Source of the DNA: Pinus tabuliformis
Lineage: Eukaryota > Streptophyta > Pinopsida > Pinales > Pinaceae
Direction of reading: 5' to 3'
Length of the DNA stretch: 64,000 bases
Assembly (NCBI GenBank): GCA_031772625.1
Contig: CM062814.1
Span: forward strand, 364,285,750 to 364,349,749
Of the stretch, positions 45,173-55,719 are shown piece by piece. A program made the translations under genes and the position numbers. A model generated the notes under the pieces. That model searched no databases. It was not told the origin of the DNA and was given only the letters and a program-made list of their open reading frames with translations. The stretch's first letter is position 1. Every line of letters begins with the position of its first letter.

Positions 45173-47988
45173 TGTAATGACCCCAAAGGATGTAAATGTG
45201 GAATTTTACTGTGGTAAAAGATAGTATGGTAGTTGTTGTTTTATTTAAAAAAAACACAAAACTCTGATAAACTACTTTATTGAGAAATTTAAATATTTTT
45301 TTTAAATGCTGGCAGCCTCTAAAAGGAGGATTTAAAAGAAAGTAGTCAGTTGTAATAACTGATTGAAACTACCCTCCCAAACAGGAAAAGTCCTGGTAAT
45401 GGGGAGGAAGCTTTGTGCTGTTGGGACAGAGAGAGGGATCTTTTCCAAGAAGGAAAAGAAAGAAAGGAAAGACAAGAGAAAACGGGTTAAGTCTGGTGAG
45501 GACCAGATAACCAGGCACAAGGTGCACATATCTTGTTGAGGGCTGAAGGCCTGCAAGATGGCTCGGGGGGAGAATCCAGTCTTATAGATGGATCTCATGG
45601 TCGGGTGGAAGAGCAGGCTTGAATAGCAGGTGAATTTATTAAAGTACCCAATTACGACACTGGCGAACCAGGTACGAATTCATACTGCAGAGAATCTAAA
45701 TGAATAATGAATGTTGAATGCACAGTGGACTTATAGTAGTCAGGAAATGACTGTGTGTTTCATTTCTTTAATTACTGTCATGATGGTTAAGCTAGTTAAA
45801 CAGGTGATAGTTTAACTTAAATGCCAGACTATCATAAAGATAATACAGTTAAACAGATGGTAGTTTAACTTAAATGCCAGACTATTTTAAAGATAATATA
45901 GTTAAACAGAGGGTAGTTTAACTTAATGAACAGACCATTATTCAATAGACATATCAATAAACAAACAGAGATACAGAGGTGGTCTCTAGTAAAGAAATTG
46001 CATACAACGGAACCCGCAGCCAGAATGTCGTAGAACATAACCAGTTATTATTGTACCGAGCGTAAACACCAGGGAAACATTTGAGCCGTGCAAGGAATGC
46101 CGACCAATAAATCTCTTCTTAAATATGGACAGAAAAGAGATGAACCTACTTTAAGTAACAAGAGACTGTCGAAATATAACATATCTTACAGGAAAAGAAA
46201 TAAACCCTGCAATTGCATGAAATGATGGGACTATACGATAAAACCAGATACAACCTATGCCGATTAAGTAATGTTCGAAGTTTACAGCCAACAGAAGAAT
46301 CCAAAAATACAAATTTACGAACATAAGGCATTACAATAATGTTATCCACTCAGAGAATGCGCTACCGCAGCCATGAGTCTGGCTGGGAGGCATTATTCTC
46401 CGGAATACCCCATATTAAAACAGAGAACCAGTAAACCCTTACAAGAGATATGATCTAATCTCTGCAGGAAGGGAAATAAATATGGCGTTACTGCATATAG
46501 CGAGCAAGAACATCATTTAACCAAACCATTCAATGACAAAATTATACCGAGGCTATGATTCCATTTACGTCAAACCAGTTAACAAGATAAGAGTAACTTG
46601 AAGCATACTGTCGACACAGAGACGGACAGCTGAATCGTAGCCGGAGGCGAATAACCATTAATAAACAAAGATATCATTGAATCATGCTAATAACGTTCAA
46701 AGCATAAATAACCCAGAAGGGAACTCTGATAGTATGACAAATTCGAACGCAATTAGGGAAAAACTCAGATAATGTAACCCTGGCAATGTAACATTTATAT
46801 ATATAATTGAAAACACAGAAATGTATAGTCTGGTTCCACAAACCATTGAGTTTGGAATACAGCCGGCTCGTATACAATATCCATTAAATTAAGCACAGAG
46901 GTATCAGTGCCCAAGACCCGCAATGGGTGGAAATGTCCGAAATTAAGTTACAGTAAATGAAATCAAGCACACAAGTTCCACTGTGTGTCATACCTCACTG
47001 GAGCCGGGCATGGCTTAAGCCTGAAAACATAAAAACCTTGAGCCGTGAGGATTCCCTCGGGAAACACCTCATCGGCACAAAAACAAGAGAACACCAGCAA
47101 CTGGAGGACCAGACTGCAATAAACACAAATATGGACATGTTAGGGTCGAAGGAGCCTTAGAGCTCTCGTACCCAGGAGGAACAATAAATAGGAAGTAACC
47201 CTACCTGTAAAACGCCGAGGAAGCCGTGGCGTTGAGGCCACGCCGTCAAGAGAGCTCGAGCGGATCCACCTGCATACACTATCAGCAAGGGAAAACAAAT
47301 TAGCATGAAATCCTGAATGCGAGCAAACAAAATGGTAACAGATGAATGTGCAGGTAGGAGACTTACGATACCTGAATGAGTTCTGATGGGTATACCGGCA
47401 TGCAGAAGGCCAACAAGACTTGAACCGATGTCTGAGAAGCGGAGTAGAAACAACCTTGTGAAACAAATGAACCCGGCTTGTCACGTATTGGGTTTAAGTA
47501 TTAACCTCATACACTTGGAATTGCCCCAACCCTTCGATCTGGAGGATAGATCTCGACCGTCGATGCAGCACGGGAATCTGGAGCGGGAAGGTTGAGGAGT
47601 CGGAGCCCGAGGTGTCACATGGCCCAGCAGATAAGCCATGCCACCTGCCTTATTATGAGCCCAAACCATAAAAGCAACCGATGACTCGGCGCCGGCAGAG
47701 ACAGCGGCCGGACCAAAAATCTCCGTGCTCATTTATCACAAGTCAAGTACTGAGGGGTTGGCAAGTTTAGAATTAACAACATTATACGACCAACCAAACC
47801 CCAAATCACCGTGCAGCATATTAAAAGCAATGCAGCATATAACTATGGTGGGATAAACATAGTTTAATATAAAATATGAATGTACGCGCAGTAATGTGTA
47901 AGGAAAAGGTATAATGGTTGATAGAGTTACCATATTTTATATATTTATCATTAATTTTTTTTTATTACATGTATATGAGAGTGTGACA
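45173..47988 (+). repeat. 3' LTR of the chromovirus
   Basis: 2816 bp, same length as the 5' LTR and ~98% identical by eye. It is followed by ATAAA (47989-47993). It contains the 53 bp repeats at 45794-45935. Confidence 0.95.
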
Positions 47989-47993
47989 ATAAA

Positions 47994-48697
47994 ACCCCAA
48001 AACAGGATTGGAATTTTATAGGCGGTATTTGATGTTTAAAATTTTTGCATAAGTGTCTTCTGTGATGTGTTCGAAATTTACAAAACGAATTTTTGATGGG
48101 TCATTATTTTCCGAAAACATTCTTAATCTTGTATATCAATCTGTGTTTCATCCATCAATTTATTCACATAGTATAGACTAAGACTGCAAGTAGGCGGACA
48201 TCAATGTTGGGTGTCCTTATGCCTCTCTCGTCCTAAAATGTATTATGGAAATTGATTTGACACATTACATTTGAGAATTTATGATCTTCAACTAATGTAT
48301 CAATGGAGTACTCTTAGTGAAATTTATTGATTTATTTCCAAATCATGTTTGAATGTGTCCAACTCTATAATATTCTTAAAAAAAAATAAGTAGGGGACAA
48401 CTTAGAGTGACTCCACATGGCGAGCATGAGATTGTGGATGGGATGTGTAATTGAAGAATCACGTGTATACAAAAGTTTCCGTGCCTTGTAAGATCAAGGC
48501 CTCCTCCATTGATTTGTACTAGGCTAAAATCTTTGTACTATGTTAAAATCTTATGTGAGCTTACCTGTTTGGCTGCTCAACCTTGGAGGTAGTCTCCTCC
48601 ATCTCCACATGGCCTTAATATCTTCGTGGTTGGATGGGGGCCATTAAACCATTCAAAAATGTGCTTAATTTGTTTTGTGTATATTCTTTTTTGTCTC
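47994..48697. other. Spacer without recognised features
   Basis: No open frame with a recognisable domain, and no repeat border was found. Confidence 0.5.
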
Positions 48698-48805
48698 TTA
48701 AAATTATGTAGAGGGTTGGGTTTTATTCAATTTTACATTTTTTATTATGAAAATTTTGCTATGCAATAAAATTCCAAAAAAAAATTTAGTTAAAATTATG
48801 TAGAG
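48698..48805 (+). mobile_element. Tiny 3' tail of a LINE/SINE-type retroposon with 16 bp target duplication
   Basis: TTAAAATTATGTAGAG occurs at 48698-48713 and again at 48790-48805. Between them lie 76 bp ending in a poly(A)-like stretch preceded by AATAAA (GCAATAAAATTCCAAAAAAAAA). A long target duplication plus an A-tail indicates target-primed reverse transcription with extreme 5' truncation. Family unassignable from 76 bp. Confidence 0.65.
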
Positions 48806-48990
48806 CGTAAGAGCAATGGGTTATTCAGAAGAGTTACAGAGACTTCCATAATGTTGGCCTACTTTGCAACCTTTACAAAATGGCGAGTGGATAATAACTC
48901 ACTAGTTGATGAATTTGCCATAAAAAACTTAGATACTCAGTTCATTTTTTTCTTTTTTGGTAGTGTATCTAGTTATTTTTCACCAGCATG

Positions 48991-49455
48991 TGAGTTATTT
49001 TCTACAAGTCACCATTATTTGACAACAAATCATTATATAATATAAAGATTACTTTTACTTTGTTTTTATAACATATTTTAATGTAAAATTATATACTATC
49101 TTGTGAGTTATTTTCTACAAGTCACCATTATTTGACAACAAATCATTATATAATATAAAGATTACTTTTACTTTGTTTTATAACATATTTTAATGTAAAA
49201 TTATACACTATCGTTCTGTTATACTCTCACAGACTAATATATTTAGTAAAGAAAATTTAAATACTCATTTTATTTTTATTTTTTTTTAATATTATATTTA
49301 ATTATTTCTTATCAATTTGTAAATTATTTTCCATTAATCACTATCATTCTACAACAACTCATTATATAATATAAAAATTTCGTTTACTTTAAAAATTGCG
49401 TTTACTTTATTTTTGTTTTATAACATATTTATTTTAGTTTAGTGTAAAATTATGT
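48991..49455. repeat. ~113 bp tandem repeat, two close copies and one worn copy
   Basis: TGAGTTATTTTCTACAAGTC starts at 48991 and 49104 with nearly identical following sequence. A third, diverged copy spans about 49317-49455. AT-rich, no coding content. Confidence 0.75.
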
Positions 49456-50138
49456 ACTATCATTATCCACTAGAAGATAAAGCTGTTTTTCGTTAACAAT
49501 GAAATGGCCAAAGTTGCGATTTTTTAGGTGTGGAGTGAATTGCTTTTTATTTGTGACATGGAAGGATCTTTCCTTTGATCAGCGTAACAAGGTTGATTTC
49601 AGGAACATGGTTAACTGTTTTAGGTTGTGTTTTTTCATTTTAAAATTTTCATGCCTTGGAATTTTAGGGTTTTTCACGCGTTTTTATGATGTTGACTCAC
49701 TTTATGGTTTATTTAAATAAAAAGAATTGCTTTATTTATCTATGTGTAGATATTTATGGATTTGAAAGTAAATCTAAATTAAAAAACCATATACTGAAAA
49801 ATGGTATTGGGCAACGAGGCAAATCTATGTTTATACTTTTAACGTCAAATTTAACTTTGAGAAACGTGGATGTCAGCAATTATTTAAACTCCGTGCTTAT
49901 CATATTAAACTATTTTTTAATCTTTAATATTTGTTTCGTGCGAAGTCTTAACCTCTTACGAAAAACAACTGGATCACTTGGAATATTATCATGTTCGCTG
50001 CCCCGCCCTAATGAAATTATGGTTGAAAATAAATAAACTGTATTAAATGAAATTATGGTCGAAAAATAAATAAACTGTATTACATGAGCGGGGTTGGATA
50101 TGTTTAAGGTTTGATTTTAAACCTATACCATGACCGTT
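49456..50138. other. AT-rich segment, no supported gene
   Basis: Two plus-strand open stretches (49499-49720 and 49686-50036) overlap in different frames, are rich in Phe, Leu and Asn, and have no recognisable domain. They are likely chance openings in AT-rich DNA or an unrecognisable fossil. Confidence 0.4.
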
Positions 50139-50575
50139 CATTTAATATCTTATAACATGCTAAATATTTGTTTCTAAATTTATTATCATTTAATATCTTA
50201 TAACATGCTAAATATTTGTTGCTAAATTTATTATGACACCGATTTTTACTATAGCACACTGTTTCATTTAATGGGCTCATTTAATATAGCACACTGGTTC
50301 ATTTAATTGGCTCATTTAACATCCCGTAATATGCTGAATATTTCGGCAAGGGTTAACGAGTCTGCTATCAGGTATTAAATGCTTCTTTAGCTACAAGCTC
50401 GATAGCCATATAGCTTTCGGTGAAGACGGAGTGTTTGAAATCGAACTTACAACTAAACAAGCATTTAATGCTCGATAGCAAATTGGTTAGCCCTTTCCAA
50501 ATATTTCTTGCCAAATTTATTATGACACCGATTTTTACTATAGCACACTGCTTCAATTAATTGGCTCATAGAAAC
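50139..50575. repeat. Local direct repeats of a ~50-95 bp unit
   Basis: CATTTAATATCTTATAACATGCTAAATATTTG occurs at 50139 and 50187, and a variant starts at 50313. TTATTATGACACCGATTTTTACTATAGCACACTG occurs near 50229 and 50517. The third copy is split by the MITE at 50345-50499, so the second copy preserves the uninterrupted sequence. Confidence 0.75.
50345..50499. mobile_element. 155 bp fold-back MITE with 8 bp target duplication
   Basis: The ends are inverted repeats of about 59 bp with roughly 78% match (GGCAAGGGTTAACG at the left; the right end read backwards is TGGAAAGGGCTAACC). Both arms contain GCTATC and ATTAAATGCTT. AATATTTC flanks it at 50337-50344 and 50500-50507. The paralogous unit at 50187-50280 shows AAATATTTG running straight into TTGCTAAATTT, an empty site. 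An 8 bp duplication suggests the hAT superfamily, but the terminal bases are not a canonical hAT end. Non-coding and non-autonomous. Confidence 0.75.
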
Positions 50576-52388
50576 ACTTGAGACGGAGAAGTTTTTGTTT
50601 TATTCCATCTCTGTAATGAAGCAGCGACTCTTTTATGAAATTGTTTGAAAATTAAATTAAAAATAAAAGCCAAAAATTGTTTGTGTGTGTTTAGTGTTTA
50701 TGGTATGACTATCGTTTTTTATTTTTTATATGATTTCAAAGTCCATTCTGTGGGTTTCATTAGTCTCCATCTACTTTTTTTAAGTCTGATATTCAAGTTT
50801 TTTTATTATATCAATTTTTTTAATAATATTTAATTAATTTTGTTTTAAAATTTAATAGATTTTGTGGTTATGAAATTTATATAATCCTAACCTTTAAGAA
50901 TCTTCAATACACTAAATTCATTTAAGCGTTTAAAATAAAAACTCGTTTTTAATGAAAACAAGCTGCGAGTTCGTAAAATAAATTATTACAAAATTTCAAT
51001 TAAATAATCCAAAACGGTAAGAGATGACCCCTCATTGATTTTATCTTTTACGCAAACGTTCATCTCAAACATGTTGGCACTCCCGACCCCTCTCTCTGCA
51101 CGCGAAAATGCACAATAAGAATAAATAAATTTGTATCCAATAATGACGATGCTTTAACTTTTGTTTGTATAAATATTGGTTTTGATTATTAAATGATTAA
51201 AGTCCATTTCTTTCCTTTTCATTAGTCTGTCGCGTCCCCGCCAGAAAAACCAGTTAGCGTCGAATAATGACTTGTTACAGATTGAGGAAAATGTTCATCA
51301 GGTTACTTAACATGCGGTGAAATTTAATAATTATGTTTATATGGAAGATGCTTATGTTATTGATCATTTTCATCAGAAGTTAAGAGAAGTTATTGAAATC
51401 AAGAAACAAATATAATATTTGGAAATTAATCAAAGACTAGATTCTTACTTTTTCCTATAAACTGAAACTAGATTCCTATCTTTTCCTTTACACTGTTTCT
51501 TCTCTTTTTTCTAATTTTATATTTTATTTCTATTTCTAATTAATTTTATTTTTTCTAGTCTTTTCCCTTATTTTATTATACCCTTTGTTACGTCCCTTAT
51601 TTCTTAATAATGAATAATAATCAGTTTTAATAATTTTTTTTAATTTTTTTCTTTGCAATATGAACTTTATTATGACTTTATTCATATTTTATTCTATTTC
51701 TAATTAATTGTATTACATTATTTATTTGAAAATAAAATAAAATAATAAATTAATAATGCATAGATACCTCATCTCTTTTCTATTTATTCCATAGGATTAA
51801 TAACAAATTAAAAATTAATACTTAATACATAAACACCTCATCTCTTTTCAATTTATTTCACAGCATCAAAGATGAATTGAAATATTCAATAAATAAATAT
51901 TATCCCATTAACTTTGAATTATATCATATTATTTATTGAAAAAAATAATTAATAACTAAAAAATTAATTAATATTGCGTCTCATTAACTAATTATTAACC
52001 ATCTTTTCCCAATGGCTATTTTATAAGGCAAACAGCTAATTCTGGGCAACTAATTCTTCTCTACTATTTAACAATTGTGAGGATTGATTTTTTCACCTTT
52101 GTCCGGAGGATGAACCACATTAGTTGGTTCAACCAAATCTCAATAATATGATTAATCAGTTGGTTTGAAAAATCGATCAAATTTCAAAAATATGATTAAT
52201 CCAAAAGACGATTTTTTTATCAATATGAATCACAAAAATTAAAATATAAAATTTCCTTATATCACTAAAACTCAACTTCCAACCTAAATAATATAAATAT
52301 TAATTTTTTAAATATAACATAAATGTTACACATTAATTTTTTAATTATTAATAATTACACTTTATCTAATTTATTTATTGTGATTTAT
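50576..52388. other. AT-rich spacer with a small duplication
   Basis: No gene recognised. ACCTCATCTCTTTTC occurs near 51766 and 51836 within an ~70 bp imperfect tandem duplication. Long A/T runs throughout. Confidence 0.5.
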
Positions 52389-53090
52389 TATTAACTATTC
52401 GTATAAATAAAAAATTATATTCTTTATTATTATATATTTTTAAAGTTAATTTGTTATACTATAGTTTTAAATTTTAATTTGAAACATTATATTAAACTGT
52501 AAATACCTTTTTCAAAGTTCCTGAGTTTAAAATTGAAAAATGGTTTGACTTTTTGAAATTCGTTTCGGTGCTTCCTAAAACATGTTGAGTTTAAATTTGA
52601 AAAATGGTTTGACTTTTGGAAATTAGTTTTCGTGATTAGTTTCAATCACTTTTATTTAAAGAAGATTCGAAAGATTAAAAAAACATTGTGAATTTTAATT
52701 TGAAAAACTTAATTATTGATAATTTAGATATGTATAATTTATTATTAGTATTATTGTTGATTGTTATTTTATTCATAGTTGATCACAAATTAAATCAGCA
52801 ATTTTTAAATTATATACATATATATATATATATAATTTTAGTTTTATTTATTATTTATTGAGTAAAAAGACTTATTTTACAATCTAGTATGATGGCATGT
52901 ATAAGTTTGTCTGTTCCTGGTATAATAAGTCCATTTAAAATAAAAATAAAAACTATGTTCTAAATAGAAAAATAATATCAGGGATAATAAAAAAAATGAA
53001 TATGTTATAAAGTAATTAGGAGTAAAAAAAATGTGAGTAAAATGTTTAAATCTTATACTTTTCGAAAATATTTCAACAAGAGATTTAAAT

Positions 53091-53692
53091 AAACTATTTG
53101 AATATCTAGGACACTTACAAAGTGCATGCCCGGAAGCCAAAAGCAAAAAGAAGCAGAAAGGGAAGCAGAGGAAAGGATGGCAATTCTCACCCCCAGCTTC
53201 AGAGGACGAAGAATCAGAAGCAGAGGAGGAAGAGGTCCCTGTAGAGAAGACCGAGGCAACTCAAGAAATGGAGAAACAGAAAGGAACCACACCAGAAAAC
53301 AAGGCAGAAATGACAAACGCGGACCACAGTATAGGGGGTACCAAGCGACATCATCTCTCAGATACTTCAGATTCAGACAAAGAAAATGGCTCACAGAATA
53401 CAGAAACACAGCTAGCCATTGTTTCGACCGAGGCCACCCAAGGAGAGTGGCGTAAGGTCGAAAAGAAAAAGGGGCGAAAAACTTGAAATGTCGGAATTTT
53501 CAACCTTTTTGCCTCTTTTCATCATCTCTTCCATCTTCTCTTTTTCTTATTTCTTTTTGCACGTTAGTCTTCTAACGCTGCGTGGAGTGCGAAAGCACCC
53601 GAGCCCTTGTGGCAGGTCACAGCATAGATGTAACTTTTCATTATCTTTTTAATAAAAAGTTACGATTTTTTCTTCGGGAAAAACTATTTGAA
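53091..53692 (+). mobile_element. LINE-like insertion with 12 bp target duplication
   Basis: AAACTATTTGAA flanks the insert at 53091-53102 and 53681-53692. The 578 bp between is absent from the same place in units 2-4 (near 56368, 59042 and 61738), which serve as empty sites. It begins in ORF1-type coding sequence, ends in ~190 bp of 3' untranslated-like sequence with AATAAA and a short A tail, and is 5' truncated. No ORF2 (endonuclease/RT) is present, so it is an internally shortened LINE or a copy of an ORF1-only transcript. Confidence 0.75.
53103..53486 (+). pseudogene. C-terminal part of a LINE-type ORF1 protein
   Basis: The frame is open from the first base of the insertion to the stop at 53484-53486. 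It starts YLGHLQSACPEAKSKKKQKG, which resembles the last part of a CCHC knuckle (G-H-x4-C) and the Lys-rich tail of plant L1 ORF1. An acidic stretch (SEDEESEAEEEE) follows, then a Ser/Asp/Lys-rich tail with HHLSDTSDSDKENGSQNTE and a final GEWRKVEKKKGRKT. About 127 residues of what would be a longer protein; the N terminus is missing through 5' truncation. ORF1 proteins coat LINE RNA. A processed copy of a host zinc-knuckle gene is the alternative. Confidence 0.6.
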
Positions 53693-54681
53693 GATCTATA
53701 TTTACAAATTTAGATCAATATCAGCTTCATATGTAATTATATATAGAAAAAATTGGTTAAATAAAATATTTTAATACAAATTAATATTGACATGTACTTA
53801 AAAATATAATACAATAAAAAACCATTTTAATTTGCAGTCTCCATGTACATGTTATGTAAAATATTTTAATATCAGTTATGAATATATTATATATCATTTT
53901 AAAAGAAAATGTATATACCATGAAAAAATGATTCTTTTTTATGGTTAAAACATATATTTGGTCCTATATATATTCTATATAGCATTGGAAAATACAATTT
54001 AAACAATGACAAATAGCACATTTTATTCAACACTCTAAAGAGGACTGTACATGAATAATTTGATCCCTCTCGCCTCATATTAGATTTGTACTTAAGACGG
54101 ATCTATGTTGGTTTGGGCTATGATTAGTTGAGAGGGATACAGTCTTATTTAGCAATGATTACTTGTGTCGCTAGATGGTACGTTTGTAGGATTTTTTAAT
54201 TAATATCATGTACGATAAACACAGACACTGAAAGTTTGAAAAGATAGCATCGGTGTGTATTTATTCTAACTCCATGCTTTAAATACAAACCTTCATTTGA
54301 AGTGGTTGCGTTTGCAGGATTTTCTAATTAATATAATGTACGATAAGCACATAGATTGAAAGTTTGAAAGGATAGCATCGGTGTGTATTTATTTCTAACC
54401 CCATGCTTTAAATACAAACCTTCATTTGGAGTGGTTGCGTGAAACTCTAGAATACGGGCAGTTCCAAGGCAAGTTAAGAGTTGGAATCGACTATTGCCCG
54501 CCTTCAAATGCCACATGAGCTTTTCTCTGGTTGACCCACTGTCCATACATAACGGGTCGATTATCCTTCACGTGCGCATAGCTTTTTCATTTGGTCACGT
54601 CCCTAGCCTCCGACCTATTCTAGGTCATTATTCACAGTTAAGACCGTACCTAAATTTAAAATATTGATATATAATAGTTTG

Positions 54682-54714
<33 letters not shown>

Positions 54715-55719
54715 ACATGACAACCTCTCAGTGACCTATGTGGCAGTATGGCATTGTAACAACTTTATTCATCTTACACGTGGTAGTTTCTCAATGGACG
54801 TGGTGGTAGTAGTTAGTTCAATGGGTCGAATTTACCTGACCGACCCCGTCGGGGTCAGTCCTCTTCATTGGTACATCGAGTTGCTTGACCTGGGCATAGT
54901 CCTGATCTCAATCAAATTTAAAATATTAATATACAATAGTTTGAAATATATATATATATATACACACACCACATGATAACGATTCAGTGGCTCAGTGGCC
55001 TATGTGGCAGTAGTCAGCTCAAAGATGAGTTGGAGTTGGCCCTATCCATTCCCGTGTCATTTTTGTTATTTCTAGGCCCGACCCCGGACCTTTGAGCTAG
55101 TTGTGGTTGGTCCCCTTCATTGGTACATCAACCTACTTGCCCAGGCGCAATTTCCACCCCAAATAAGTTTAAAATATCAATATATAATAGTTTGCAAGAT
55201 ATATATATATATATATATATATATATCATGTGCCAGTGATTCAGTGGCTCACATGGCAGTATATAATTGTAACAACATTGTTCATCTTCCACGTGGTAGT
55301 GACTCAGTGGCCCAGGTGGCATTAGTGAGTTCAAAGGCTAGACATTGTCATCCCTATCCATTAGCGCACATAGTTTTGTTATTTCTAGGCCCGACACCCA
55401 ATGCTTTGTTGTTTTGCTCGTCTTAGGAAATATTCCTCTAGCCACATCACTCCTTGTTTTGTTTCATAGTGATGGGGCGGTGCCTATGCATTCAATCCAG
55501 AGTTGCCACTATTAGGTCATCTTTAGGCTAGAAAGATGTGGGTTATCTGATTAGAGCTATAAGGTTTCATTTTTGGCTAGCTTCTCCATGATGTGACCCT
55601 ATGCAGGATGTTGCCATGAGTCATTGGTTGATGACTTGGTTTAGGCTATGATTAGTTGAGAGGGCTAGAGTCTTATTTAGCAATGATGACTTGCATTGTT
55701 GGATGGTACACTTGTAAGT

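Larger units (their letters stand above)
37496..47988 (+). mobile_element. Ty3/gypsy chromovirus (Tekay/Del-like), young insertion
   Basis: 10,493 bp on the plus strand with two LTRs of 2816 bp each, the perfect target duplication ATAAA (37491-37495 and 47989-47993), an iMet-type primer site, a polypurine tract, and domains in the order gag, zinc knuckle, protease, RT, RNase H, integrase, chromodomain. Counting by eye, the LTRs differ at about 50 positions (~1.8%), mostly transitions. With plant rates this means roughly one to several million years. LTR ends TGTAATGACCCC...GTGTGACA and the chromodomain favour the Tekay/Del group. It looks almost whole, with about three breaks in the coding region. 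Confidence 0.95.
52389..55719. repeat. Array unit 1 (contains LINE-like insertion)
   Basis: Its left edge joins unrelated AT-rich DNA exactly where the AT-rich block begins, so the array edge lies here. TA runs sit near 54686-54712, 54948-54962 and 55199-55226. Confidence 0.8.

Noticed and set aside
49499-50036. Two overlapping plus-strand frames of 73 and 116 codons
   Set aside because: Low-complexity Phe/Leu/Asn composition in AT-rich DNA, frames in conflict, no recognisable motif or promoter context.
53126-53455. 109-codon Arg/Glu-rich frame overlapping the LINE ORF1 fragment
   Set aside because: It is out of frame with the ORF1-like reading, which is open across the whole insert and has the knuckle-like and acidic parts. 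The Arg-rich reading is its frame-shifted shadow.
54328-54546. Minus-strand open frame (MWHLKA... LLTCLGTARILEFHATTPNEG) that recurs in every array unit (also 56890-57072, 59564-59746, 62328-62573)
   Set aside because: The differences among units change amino acids freely, and the frame length varies from 60 to 81 codons with the repeat. It is kept by tandem duplication, not selection.
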